Positions 18,272 through 26,276 of a stretch of DNA of 64,000 nt are shown in pieces. The stretch's first letter is position 1. Every line of letters starts with the position of its first letter. The notes below the pieces were generated by a model. It worked only from the letters and a program-made list of their open reading frames with translations, searched no databases and was not told the origin of the DNA. The translations under genes were made by a program, and so were the position numbers. The DNA is taken from NCBI GenBank assembly GCA_012103255.1, contig WLXD01000003.1, positions 391,984 to 455,983 of the forward strand, written 5' to 3'. The DNA is from Acidobacteriota bacterium (GTDB lineage Bacteria; Acidobacteriota; UBA890; WLXD01).

Positions 18272-19105
18272 CTACTGTTCTTGCTGCGCCACGTCGGTGT
18301 AGTTGACGGTCGTATCGATGATGCCTACCTCGACGCGGCGGTTGCGGGCTCGCGCAGCGTCGGAAGTACCGGGCACCAGCGGCTTCGACTTGCCGAAACC
18401 CTTGGTCGTGACGATCGCCGGATCGAGACCGGCCTCCACGAGGTAGTCGCGCACCGATTGCGCACGGCGCTCCGAGAGTCCGAGATTGTGGTCGACTGTG
18501 CCCACGTCGTCCGTGTGGCCGAACACTTGTAGCCGGAAGCCACGCGATGTCAGCAAGACACCGGCGATCCTGGCGAGTAATTCTCGATCCGCCGCCTTGA
18601 GATCGGCCTTGTCGGTATCGAAGTTGATCGTGTCATCGCCGAGATTCATCACCAGCCCCAGCGCGGTGCGCTGAGTCTCTGCGATATTGCCGAGCGCATC
18701 CTCCAGACGTTGCATCTCGAGGTCGCGCTCCTGGCGAATCTGCTCAGCCTCGGCTTCTGCGTCGGCTGCCCGCTGATCCGCGTATTCCGCCTCGAGCCGC
18801 GCCAGGTCAGCATCGCCCTCCGCGACGAGGCGAGCGTCTTCGGCCGCCTCACGCGCCGTGCGTTCGCTGCTTGCGGCCTCCTGAGCACGCTGGGCCTCAC
18901 GGGCCGCCGATTGTGCGGCTTCCTCGGCCTGCAACGCGCGCGACGCCGAACTGGCCGCACGATCGTCTGCGGCCTCGGCCTGCGCGCTCAGATCGTCGAT
19001 TCGTGCTTCGAGGCCCCGGATGTAGCGCACCCCAAAGAAGGCGCCAGCGGCGACCACCACGATCAGGATCACGAGAGCGATTGTCGGAACGCGAGAGGAA
19101 TTCAT
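18272..19105 (-). CDS. OmpA-family protein with coiled-coil region
   Basis: 277 residues from the ATG at 19105. One N-terminal membrane helix (residues 8-27) is followed by a long Ala/Glu/Arg-rich coiled coil (about 30-125). The C-terminal OmpA peptidoglycan-binding domain is clear: I-N-F-D-T-D-K-A-D-L, F-G-H-T-D-D-V-G, N-L-G-L-S-E-R-R-A-Q-S-V, and R-N-R-R-V-E-V. The protein is anchored in the inner membrane and reaches the cell wall. A -10-like TATAGT ends six bases before the ATG, suggesting a leaderless transcript. Six bases separate its stop from that of the M28 gene. Confidence 0.88.
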   Translation of the reverse strand: MNSSRVPTIALVILIVVVAAGAFFGVRYIRGLEARIDDLSAQAEAADDRAASSASRALQAEEAAQSAAREAQRAQEAASSERTAREAAEDARLVAEGDADLARLEAEYADQRAADAEAEAEQIRQERDLEMQRLEDALGNIAETQRTALGLVMNLGDDTINFDTDKADLKAADRELLARIAGVLLTSRGFRLQVFGHTDDVGTVDHNLGLSERRAQSVRDYLVEAGLDPAIVTTKGFGKSKPLVPGTSDAARARNRRVEVGIIDTTVNYTDVAQQEQ

Positions 19106-19111
19106 ATATCG

Positions 19112-19117
19112 ACTATA
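19112..19117 (-). promoter_or_regulatory. -10-like element close to the ompA-like start
   Basis: On the minus strand TATAGT is followed by six bases and then the ATG at 19105. This TANNNT placement is typical of leaderless transcripts. No Shine-Dalgarno sequence is present, which fits. Confidence 0.4.
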
Positions 19118-19168
19118 TCGCGGGGCTCGGGTGGCACGCCGGATGGCCTCGACCCTTACGATGGCCGC

Positions 19169-19876
19169 ATGAACCGACCTGCCGACCGTTTTCCTGCCGC
19201 GCTGCGCTTCGTCGCCATTGCCGGTATCGTGGCGCTGCTCGGGCTCATCGCGTGGTCCTGGTGGAGCGGCGGACTTGTCGGGGTTCTGCTCGACAGCTCG
19301 ATCGACAATGCCGCCAAGCTCGAACATGTTCGCAACGTGTTCGCCCGTTTCGGCGCCCTCGCCCCGGTTGCGTACGTCGCCGCCGTGACTATCGAGGTCG
19401 TCATCGCGCCGTTGCCAGGCCTGGCGCTTTACGCACCCGGTGGCCTCATCTTTGGTGGGTTCTGGGGAGGACTGCTGTCGCTCATCGGGAACGTCATCGG
19501 GGCCGCCATCGCCTTCGGCATTGCGCGCGTCCTCGGACGGGCGAGGGCCCAGCGTTACCTGGAATCCGGCGAGCTGGCACGCATCGAGCAGAAGCTGACG
19601 GCACGCGGTGGCTGGGTCGTGTTCCTGCTACGCATCAACCCGCTCACCTCGAGCGATCTCGTGTCGTACGCCGCGGGACTCACGTCGATGCGACTGCGAA
19701 CGCTGCTCATCGGCAGCGCGATCGGCCTGGCACCGCTCAACTTCATTCAGTCGTACGCCGCCGCCGGTCTGGTGGAGGCCTTCCCCTGGCTCATCGAGCC
19801 GCTGCTCGCGCTCGCAGTGATCTACGTGATCGCCGCGATCTGGCTCCTACGTCGACTCGGCCGACCCGCTCCCTAG
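19169..19876 (+). CDS. DedA/TVP38-type (VTT domain) membrane protein
   Basis: 235 residues from the ATG at 19169; the open frame reaches further upstream but that part runs antisense through the OmpA-like gene. The VTT core is present: hydrophobic segments near 16-36, 62-82, 85-130 with the reentrant Y-A-P-G-G-L-I-F-G-G-F-W-G-G motif, and R-I-N-P-L-T-S-S-D-L-V-S-Y-A-A-G-L, followed by C-terminal helices. Relatives scramble or flip lipids such as undecaprenyl phosphate or take part in membrane homeostasis. Its stop shares CTAG with the convergent membrane protein gene. Confidence 0.85.
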   Translation: MNRPADRFPAALRFVAIAGIVALLGLIAWSWWSGGLVGVLLDSSIDNAAKLEHVRNVFARFGALAPVAYVAAVTIEVVIAPLPGLALYAPGGLIFGGFWGGLLSLIGNVIGAAIAFGIARVLGRARAQRYLESGELARIEQKLTARGGWVVFLLRINPLTSSDLVSYAAGLTSMRLRTLLIGSAIGLAPLNFIQSYAAAGLVEAFPWLIEPLLALAVIYVIAAIWLLRRLGRPAP

Positions 19877-20694
19877 AGCAAGCCGCTCCGCGGGCCCATG
19901 AAGCCGAGAACGATGCTCGCGATCACGCCGATCCAGATCGCCACGTACACCGGGACGAAGAAGAAACGCCGCGTTTCCCATTCCGGGTGCAGCACTGGCA
20001 TGCCCTGGAACTTGCCGCGCGGGCGACTCAGGAAGAAGAACGTCTTGTAGGTCTCGGTGGTGGCGATGGTGTAGCCGAGTGCGGTACCGGCCAACACGAT
20101 CCAGTTGTCGGTGAAGTGCGCCATGACGTAGGCGAAGGCGGCGGCCATTCCTGGGCTGCGGAAGAACTTGAAGGTCTGGAAGCCTTCCTTCGGAGCGTCC
20201 TTCCACGCGCCGCCGAACGCCGACAACCAGCCACCGACGGCACCGATCGTGACGACCACCAACAGGCCCGGAAGTTCCACGGTCTGTTGAGCCCATGCGA
20301 GCACGTAGCCGATTACCAGCACGACGACCGCGTAGCCGGCACCAACGGCCAGCTGGGTCGCACGGCTCTCGACGACGTTGCCAAACACCGAGAACTGCAT
20401 CGGGATGAAGTACTTCGACTGATCTTCGACGCGAATGAACGTCTTCCATCCCTCGGTGAGAGCCCGTTCGAGCACGTAGCAGCCACCGAAAAACACGGCG
20501 ATGTTCGATGCCAGGCTCAGATCGAACTGCATGAAGTACTGCAACGCCACGCCCGCGAAAGCGCCGACGATCGTGCTGCGGAAGTACTTGGGCCACGCGA
20601 AGCCCTCGTGCGGAGCGTCCTTGTACATGCCCCACGTCGAGGTGTGTAGACCGGCAGCCGTGCCCACCAGCAGGGCGATCATTTCGTTGCTCAT
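19873..20694 (-). CDS. Membrane protein with internal duplication (K-D-A-P-x-E-G-F repeats)
   Basis: 273 residues, about six hydrophobic segments. The two halves repeat: KDAPHEGF at residues 25-32 and KDAPKEGF at 165-172, with Y-F-R-S (37-40) matching F-F-R-S (177-180) and E-G-W-K-T-F (81-86) near E-T-Y-K-T-F (214-219). The constant offset of 140 residues across the first two motifs indicates an ancestral tandem duplication. I do not recognise the family. It is the last gene of a likely operon after the GMC and Gfo/Idh oxidoreductases, 21 bases downstream of the latter, so a role in the same pathway is possible. Confidence 0.75.
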   Translation of the reverse strand: MSNEMIALLVGTAAGLHTSTWGMYKDAPHEGFAWPKYFRSTIVGAFAGVALQYFMQFDLSLASNIAVFFGGCYVLERALTEGWKTFIRVEDQSKYFIPMQFSVFGNVVESRATQLAVGAGYAVVVLVIGYVLAWAQQTVELPGLLVVVTIGAVGGWLSAFGGAWKDAPKEGFQTFKFFRSPGMAAAFAYVMAHFTDNWIVLAGTALGYTIATTETYKTFFFLSRPRGKFQGMPVLHPEWETRRFFFVPVYVAIWIGVIASIVLGFMGPRSGLL

Positions 20695-20715
20695 TCTTCC
20701 GTCCGGAAACGTTGT

Positions 20716-21669
20716 TTAGGAGACCCCGGCTGTCGCGTAAGCCTGCTCGACAAGCTGCAGGTCGCGTTCGGCCAGGTCCAGGTCGTAAGAGGGTTTTGTG
20801 TTCTCACGCATGCTGCGCAGGAAGTCGTCGAACATTCCTCCGTAGCCGGCGATGTCTCGCAGCCCCGGGAAGATCACGCGCTTCCTGCGACCGCGAACCA
20901 GCACGTAGATGCCGTTCGATTCGAATGTGATGCTGCCTTCGCGACCCCAGATCCGCGAGATACGCAGACCATGGAACAGCGAAGGAACTTCCCATGAGTA
21001 GTAGAGAGAGCCCACGGGACCAGCGCCGTACTCGAGCGTCAGAAGCATGCTGCGCTCCGGTCGCTCATCCGCAGCGGGTCGTGCCCCTCGCACCGTCAAT
21101 TCCGGTAGACCGAGGCTCGCCGCGAAGCTCACCCAGTGTATGCCGCCTTCATAGAGCGCGCCGCCCCCAGCGACGGTCGTGTCATCGCGCCAATCGTCGA
21201 TTTGCTGGGTCTTCAGGGCGTTGAACGCCAGAAACAACGGATCGCCCACCACACCTTCGGCGAGAAGATCCTGAAGAACGCGTAGGAGTGGCTTGTAGAA
21301 GTAGTTCTCTGCAACACAGACCTGGCGGTCGGCAGCGCTGGCCGCCGCGCGGACCTGCGCGAAGTCCGAGCTGTGCAGCAACGGCGGCTTCTCCACGATC
21401 ACGTGCTTTCCGGCCTGCAAAGCGGCGAGCGTCAACTCCAGGTGAGTGTCGGGAGGTGTCGCCACCAGCACGGCATCCACGTCCGATGCGATCGCGGCCT
21501 CGTAGCTGTCGAATGCACCCGCGCCGTTGAACTTGGCGCGGTACTCCTCGGCCCGCGCGCCATTTCGACTGGCGTAGTAGCGCGCAGCCGGTCGCTTCGC
21601 GAGCGTCTTGGAATGCATCCGCGTGGCGTTGCCGCAGCCAAGAAACGCCAGCTTCAGGGGATCTGCCAC
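20716..21669 (-). CDS. Gfo/Idh/MocA family oxidoreductase
   Basis: 317 residues from a GTG with GGAGGT just upstream. The Rossmann start L-A-F-L-G-C-G-N-A-T-R binds NAD(P); V-A-T-P-P-D-T-H-L-E and the catalytic-type E-K-P-P follow at the usual spacing, then the alpha/beta C-terminal domain with Y-E-G-G-I-H-W-V (His of the family's Lys/His centre). Members oxidise or reduce sugars, inositols or related cyclic compounds. It lies 12 bases after the GMC oxidoreductase and upstream of the duplicated membrane protein. Substrate not determinable. Confidence 0.88.
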   Translation of the reverse strand: MADPLKLAFLGCGNATRMHSKTLAKRPAARYYASRNGARAEEYRAKFNGAGAFDSYEAAIASDVDAVLVATPPDTHLELTLAALQAGKHVIVEKPPLLHSSDFAQVRAAASAADRQVCVAENYFYKPLLRVLQDLLAEGVVGDPLFLAFNALKTQQIDDWRDDTTVAGGGALYEGGIHWVSFAASLGLPELTVRGARPAADERPERSMLLTLEYGAGPVGSLYYSWEVPSLFHGLRISRIWGREGSITFESNGIYVLVRGRRKRVIFPGLRDIAGYGGMFDDFLRSMRENTKPSYDLDLAERDLQLVEQAYATAGVS

Positions 21670-21681
21670 GCTACCTCCAGA

Positions 21682-23262
21682 TCAGCGTTCGGCCGCGAGT
21701 TGCTCGCCAACTCTGAGCGCGTTGGCGGCAACGGTCAAGCTGGGGTTCACGCCACCACCGGAAGGCAGGATGCTGGCATCGACGACGCGTAGGTTATCCA
21801 CGCCCCGGAATCGGCAGTATTCATCCAGCGCGGACGTCGCCGGATCGGTGCCCATACGGACCGTACCGGCAGCGTGAGAGAAGGTGTGGATGTAGTGGGA
21901 GTAGCACCAGAGGGCACCTGCCTCGCCGAGCACCTCACGGGCACGCAAGAGGAGCGCATCACGAGCCGCCAGGTCGCGGTCTGTATAGGTGTGACGTATC
22001 TCGGCGGCCGGCAAACCGAACTGGTCGGCGTCGCCGTCGCGCAGCATCACGCGGTTGTCGTGGCGCGGTTCGTCCTCTGCCATCACCAGCAGACCGGTCA
22101 TGCGCGGCACGATGAGCGCCCCCACCAGATGCGCGAAGCCTGCTGGAAGATGCTGGTGCACCAGACCCACGGGGGGCGAGTGCAGCTGCTGGATCCCACC
22201 CAGCTTGCCGAGCTCCGGCTGCTTCATGTCGCCGAAGTAGAAGTCGTGCAGGCCGATCTGCTTGTGAAACTCCTGCGCGGGGTTGACCTGCCGCGGGAAG
22301 AGTCCGAACGCGATCGCGTTGCAGTGGCGCGTGAGGTACCGGCCAACAACATCCCCACCCGGGTTCAGCTCTTCGATGCCCGAGGCCAGCAACAGGTGCG
22401 GGGTACCAAGCGCGCCGGCCGAGAGGATGAACTGCGCGGCCTCGAACCGCAGCTGCTCGCCGGTCTGGCGATCGACGGCTTCCACACCCACGACTCGACT
22501 GCCTTCGGTCACGAGTCGCGTGACGACGGTGTTCGGACGCAGTTCGAGCCCAGCGGCCAGCAGCGGATCGAGCACGCGGGTCGCGACGTCGTTCTTGGCG
22601 CCGATCGCGCATGCGTAGGTGTCGCAGGTTGTGCAGGCGACGCAGGCGCTGCGCGAGTCACTCTCGCTGTAGTTGATGGCCAGCGGGAGCCGGAACGGCT
22701 TCATGCCGCGCCGTGCGGCCGCGTCGGCGATCATGCGCGAGGTCGAAGAGAGCGGCGCCGGTGATGCCGGGTAGTCGCTGGAGCGCGGCGGGTCGGTGGG
22801 GTCCGTGCCTGCTTCGCCTGCGACACCGAGAAGCCCCTCGGCGGCACCGTAGTACGGCTCCAGCGTGTCGTAGTCGAATGGCCAAGTGGCGCCGGAATCG
22901 CCGAGCACCGCGTCGCCAGTGAAGTCGCGGGGCCTGAGCCGCAAAGAAACGGCGCCGTAGAACACGGAGGGCCCACCCACGCAATAGCAGCTGGCCACGG
23001 ACTTGGCCGCGGTGCGTTTGGTCAGGAGCTTGTCGAGTTTCGAAGCCGTGCGATCGATCTCGTCGGCCACCGCGTAAGGCGTTTCCTTCGAGTAGAAGGG
23101 CGTCAGGTCGAGGCTTCCGTCGAACTCCCAGTTCTGCGGCCCACGCGGCACGCGATCGCCACGCTCGAGCATCAGCACGCGTTTGCCTGCCGCTACGAGC
23201 TCGTGCGCGACACCGCCGCCGCCGAAGCCCGAACCGATGACGATGGCGTCGTGTCTGTCCAA
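21682..23262 (-). CDS. GMC family FAD-dependent oxidoreductase
   Basis: 526 residues from a TTG at 23262 with GGAG upstream; the frame is open further but the extension runs into the divergent glucokinase gene. The FAD-binding motif I-G-S-G-F-G-G-G (residues 9-16) and the C-terminal H-A-A-G-T-V-R-M-G and G-G-G-V-N-P-S-L-T blocks hold the GMC catalytic His/Asn region. A Cys cluster C207-x2-C-x2-C-x4-C218 followed by A-I-G-A-K-N resembles the Cys-rich segment in some GMC dehydrogenases and might bind an Fe-S cluster. It oxidises an alcohol or sugar hydroxyl. First gene of a three-gene minus-strand unit. Confidence 0.87.
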   Translation of the reverse strand: MDRHDAIVIGSGFGGGGVAHELVAAGKRVLMLERGDRVPRGPQNWEFDGSLDLTPFYSKETPYAVADEIDRTASKLDKLLTKRTAAKSVASCYCVGGPSVFYGAVSLRLRPRDFTGDAVLGDSGATWPFDYDTLEPYYGAAEGLLGVAGEAGTDPTDPPRSSDYPASPAPLSSTSRMIADAAARRGMKPFRLPLAINYSESDSRSACVACTTCDTYACAIGAKNDVATRVLDPLLAAGLELRPNTVVTRLVTEGSRVVGVEAVDRQTGEQLRFEAAQFILSAGALGTPHLLLASGIEELNPGGDVVGRYLTRHCNAIAFGLFPRQVNPAQEFHKQIGLHDFYFGDMKQPELGKLGGIQQLHSPPVGLVHQHLPAGFAHLVGALIVPRMTGLLVMAEDEPRHDNRVMLRDGDADQFGLPAAEIRHTYTDRDLAARDALLLRAREVLGEAGALWCYSHYIHTFSHAAGTVRMGTDPATSALDEYCRFRGVDNLRVVDASILPSGGGVNPSLTVAANALRVGEQLAAER

Positions 23263-23362
23263 CTGCTCTCCAGGGGTAGACTGGGCCGCGATCGGGCGTG
23301 CCCGCACTGCCCGAGAGAATATCGCTGCTGCCCGCCACCCGCTCATTACAGAGGAGTGCGAG

Positions 23363-24343
23363 TTGTTCATCGCCGCGGATATTGGTGGAACCCACGCGCG
23401 GTTCGGGCTCTTCGAACCCGCGGGAGGTCCCGCCCCACGCCTCATCCGCTCGGGCAACCTGGCCACCACGGGCGCAGCCGACCCGGCCGAACTCGTCGCT
23501 GAGTTCGCCACCGGCGATCAGTACGACGCGATCCACCTCGCGGTAGCAGGTGCCGTGGTCGACGGGCTAGCACACGGCTCCAATCTTCCCTGGATCGTCA
23601 ATCGGGCCGCACTGCAAGATCGGTTTGGCGTGCCCGTCGAGCTGATCAACGACCTGGCCGCGATCGCGAATTTCGTCCCGCATGCAACGCCGGAACAGTT
23701 CGCGGTGCTCCAACAAGGAGAACCAGTCGCTGGCGGGCCGATAGGAGTGATCGCGCCAGGGACCGGTCTGGGTCAGGCGATGCTGTTTGTCGAGCCGGAT
23801 GGGGCGTATCGCGCACGCCCCTCCGAAGCCGGCCACCTGGACTTCGCTCCGAACAACACCCTCCAAGACGCCTGGCTCGGCCACCTCCGAGCCCGGTACG
23901 GCCACGTGAGCCTGGAACGCGCCTGCTCAGGCAGCAGCTTGCCCGCCATGTACGTGTTCATGCGCCATGCCGACGAGGCCAAGCCCAACCCGGAGATAGC
24001 GGCGGCGATCGAGGGCTCCGATGCGGCGGCGACGATCACCGCTGCCGCGCTGGAGAACCACTGTCCGGTGTGCCGGGCCACTCTCGAGATGTTCGTGGAG
24101 ATTCTCGGTGCCGCCGCGGGCGACCTCGCCCTTCAGATCGTCGCCACGGGCGGCATCGTGCTGGCGGGCGGTATTCCCACGCGCATCCTGCCCGCGCTCC
24201 GCGGTCCAGGGTTCCTCAGAGCCTTTCGTCACAAGGGCCGCTTCACGCACCTGACCGCCCGCACGCCGGTCTCGGTTCTCATGGAAGACGACGCCGGCCT
24301 GTGGGGCGCCGCGCTCGCGTTCAATCAGTCGGGCGATCGCTGA
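23363..24343 (+). CDS. glk: Glucokinase (ROK-unrelated, proteobacterial type)
   Basis: 326 residues from a TTG at 23363, preceded at six bases by GAGGAG; longer starts overlap the divergent GMC gene. The ATP-binding phosphate-1 motif A-A-D-I-G-G-T-H-A-R opens the protein; the sugar-binding and catalytic segment L-I-N-D-L-A-A-I-A, the G-P-G-T-G-L-G-like I-A-P-G-T-G-L-G-Q-A loop, E-A-G-H-L-D-F and C-terminal G-G-I-V-L-A-G-G-I follow in the order known for Escherichia coli Glk. It phosphorylates glucose with ATP in the cytoplasm. Divergent from the oxidoreductase operon, sharing a 100-base promoter region, which hints at linked sugar metabolism. Confidence 0.9.
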   Translation: MFIAADIGGTHARFGLFEPAGGPAPRLIRSGNLATTGAADPAELVAEFATGDQYDAIHLAVAGAVVDGLAHGSNLPWIVNRAALQDRFGVPVELINDLAAIANFVPHATPEQFAVLQQGEPVAGGPIGVIAPGTGLGQAMLFVEPDGAYRARPSEAGHLDFAPNNTLQDAWLGHLRARYGHVSLERACSGSSLPAMYVFMRHADEAKPNPEIAAAIEGSDAAATITAAALENHCPVCRATLEMFVEILGAAAGDLALQIVATGGIVLAGGIPTRILPALRGPGFLRAFRHKGRFTHLTARTPVSVLMEDDAGLWGAALAFNQSGDR

Positions 24344-24416
24344 CCTGACCCCTGGCCGCGCTGCTAGGATGAACGCAATCGTCCATCGCGACCCATCGGC
24401 CGAGGAGCAGCGATCA

Positions 24417-24977
24417 GTGCGGAACCCAAGAACGATCATCCTGTGCGCGACGATTCTCGGAGTAACCGCCGCAGCCGTCGGCGCCGCCCCGGCAAACGCA
24501 GCGCGCCAGGATCACCGGCATCAGGACAAGATCGACCGCGTGCTCGGGACCATTGCCGACTTCAAGCACGACGACGAGTCCATGGCGCAGTGGTTCGAGA
24601 GCTCCGTCGGGTACGCCGTGTTCCCTAGCATCGGCAAGGGTGGACTCGGCATCGGTGGGGCCCATGGCACCGGCGTGCTTTTCGAGGACGGCGAGCCGAT
24701 TGGCGCCACCGACATGAAGCAGATCACCATCGGCTTTCAGTTCGGCGGTCAGTCGTTTGCCGAGGTGATCTTCTTTGAAGACGAGATCGCCCTGGGCAAC
24801 TTCAAGAAGGGCAATTTTGAACTCGCCGCTCAGGCGAGCGCAGTCGCAGTCACCCTCGGTGCCGCCGCCGAGGCCAACTACGAGAAGGGTGTGGCCATCT
24901 TTACACGTGTCAATGGCGGCCTGATGTACGAGGCGGCGGTGGGCGGCCAGAAGTTCGACTACGACCCATGGAACTGA
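24417..24977 (+). CDS. Secreted SYLF-domain (YSC84-like) lipid-binding protein
   Basis: 186 residues from the GTG at 24417, chosen for the GAGGAG about eight bases upstream; an ATG at 24369 is possible. A signal peptide ends A-N-A-A. The SYLF domain shows V-G-Y-A-V-F-P-S-I-G-K-G-G-L-G-I-G-G-A-H-G-T-G, Q-I-T-I-G-F-Q-F-G-G-Q-S-F-A-E-V and V-N-G-G-L-M-Y-E-A-A-V-G-G-Q-K-F-D-Y. Family members bind phosphoinositides in eukaryotes; bacterial ones are secreted and poorly understood. The last ten bases overlap the next gene. Confidence 0.87.
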   Translation: MRNPRTIILCATILGVTAAAVGAAPANAARQDHRHQDKIDRVLGTIADFKHDDESMAQWFESSVGYAVFPSIGKGGLGIGGAHGTGVLFEDGEPIGATDMKQITIGFQFGGQSFAEVIFFEDEIALGNFKKGNFELAAQASAVAVTLGAAAEANYEKGVAIFTRVNGGLMYEAAVGGQKFDYDPWN

Positions 24978-26257
24978 ACCTCACTCCCGGTATCGGTTCC
25001 TGGACTCGCCCCCGCGTCCCGCGATCCAAGTTGCATCGGCTGCTTCTGGCGGCAGCCTTGTGCGTCCCGGCGGCGGGCGTCGCTGCGCAAAACACAGACT
25101 CCTCGCCCCGAACCGTGACCTCGAGCCTGTACGAGGATGACTGCGAGATGATCGCGTTCAGTGAAGAGGAAGCGAGTTCAACAAGCGCATGCGCAGGCGC
25201 CGGCGGATATCGACTGCTGGTGCACGACGGTGACGCGCGGCAGTCCATCACGATCGTGCGGCCTGACGGCACCGAATGGCCGCTGGACTACTGGAGCACC
25301 GTCACACAGGGGTTCTCGGCCGTCGGGTGGGAAGCGGAGTGGCGCGTCTCCGGACGCGGTGGGGACGCGGTCCCTACGGCACTGATCGTTCCGGTCAACG
25401 CCAGCGAATGGAGCGACGATCAGGACGAAGTCCCGGTTTCCTATCTCGCGATCGCCAAGATCACGGCGGACACCGCTTGTGTGACCGACGTCCTGACGCC
25501 GGCCCTACATCAATCCGACCGTGCGCGACGTCTGGCCGACTCCGCGGCCCAGCGTCAGTGCCTCGACGGTTTTTCCGAGCGCGACGATGATGTCCCGACC
25601 GGCCGTTACTGCTATGCGCACTCAACGCCGACGGTGACTTCGAACTTGCTGTTGAGCGTCGACGCGGCCGGCAGCTTCCGCGGCCGCGCCGAGAGTGCGG
25701 TGCACGACGAGGCGAACAGCTATTTCACATCCTATGCCCAGCGGATCGAAGGGCGGTTCGGGGCAACACTGTCGGGTAGCCATGCGGGCACGGCCGACAT
25801 CACCACCTGGATCGAATACGACGTGCAGAGGGTTCAGGAGCACTGGCTGCTAACACCTGATGGCCTGGATGCCGACGGCTCGCAATACGAACGAGTTGCC
25901 TGCGACCCGGACTTCCCGGTGGCGTACCCGGAAGAGGTACTGGGCATCGAGGAAACGCCGACCGACACCCGCGAAGCGGACGTTGGCGAAGGTAGTTCTG
26001 TCGTCCTGGCCAACTCGGTGGTCCGGGGTTTTCGCGATCGCTGGGTTATCGATATGCCAGGCGGTCTCGTCGCTCGTCTCCACATCACGTCGCTCGAAGA
26101 CAACGCCGTTTTCGACGTCATCGATCCGAGTGGACTCGTCCTCGTGACGGAAGGCGTTGAACAGGAGCTGCTCCTACCCCACAACGGCCGCTACGAAATC
26201 GTGGTCGGCGGGATCCGGGGCAACGCAAGTTATGAACTCAGGGTCACGCTCGAGTAG
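24968..26257 (+). CDS. Secreted protein of unknown function with PPC-like C-terminal domain
   Basis: 429 residues. A signal peptide ends A-G-V-A-A-Q near residue 41. Cys residues are scattered through the mature part (D-D-C-E-M, S-A-C-A-G, T-A-C-V, Q-R-C-L, R-Y-C-Y, V-A-C-D), suggesting disulfides and an extracytoplasmic location. The final 85 residues (from about 340) resemble a bacterial pre-peptidase C-terminal beta-sandwich: L-H-I-T-S-L-E-D-N-A-V-F-D-V-I-D-P-S-G and G-R-Y-E-I-V-V. No enzyme motif is visible. Start overlaps the SYLF gene, so they are coupled. Confidence 0.7.
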   Translation: MELNLTPGIGSWTRPRVPRSKLHRLLLAAALCVPAAGVAAQNTDSSPRTVTSSLYEDDCEMIAFSEEEASSTSACAGAGGYRLLVHDGDARQSITIVRPDGTEWPLDYWSTVTQGFSAVGWEAEWRVSGRGGDAVPTALIVPVNASEWSDDQDEVPVSYLAIAKITADTACVTDVLTPALHQSDRARRLADSAAQRQCLDGFSERDDDVPTGRYCYAHSTPTVTSNLLLSVDAAGSFRGRAESAVHDEANSYFTSYAQRIEGRFGATLSGSHAGTADITTWIEYDVQRVQEHWLLTPDGLDADGSQYERVACDPDFPVAYPEEVLGIEETPTDTREADVGEGSSVVLANSVVRGFRDRWVIDMPGGLVARLHITSLEDNAVFDVIDPSGLVLVTEGVEQELLLPHNGRYEIVVGGIRGNASYELRVTLE

Positions 26258-26276
26258 CTAGCGTCCAGGCGCCGAA

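Noticed and set aside
18871-20649. 592-codon plus-strand frame
   Set aside because: It crosses the OmpA-like, DedA-type and duplicated membrane genes in other frames and has no recognisable domain.
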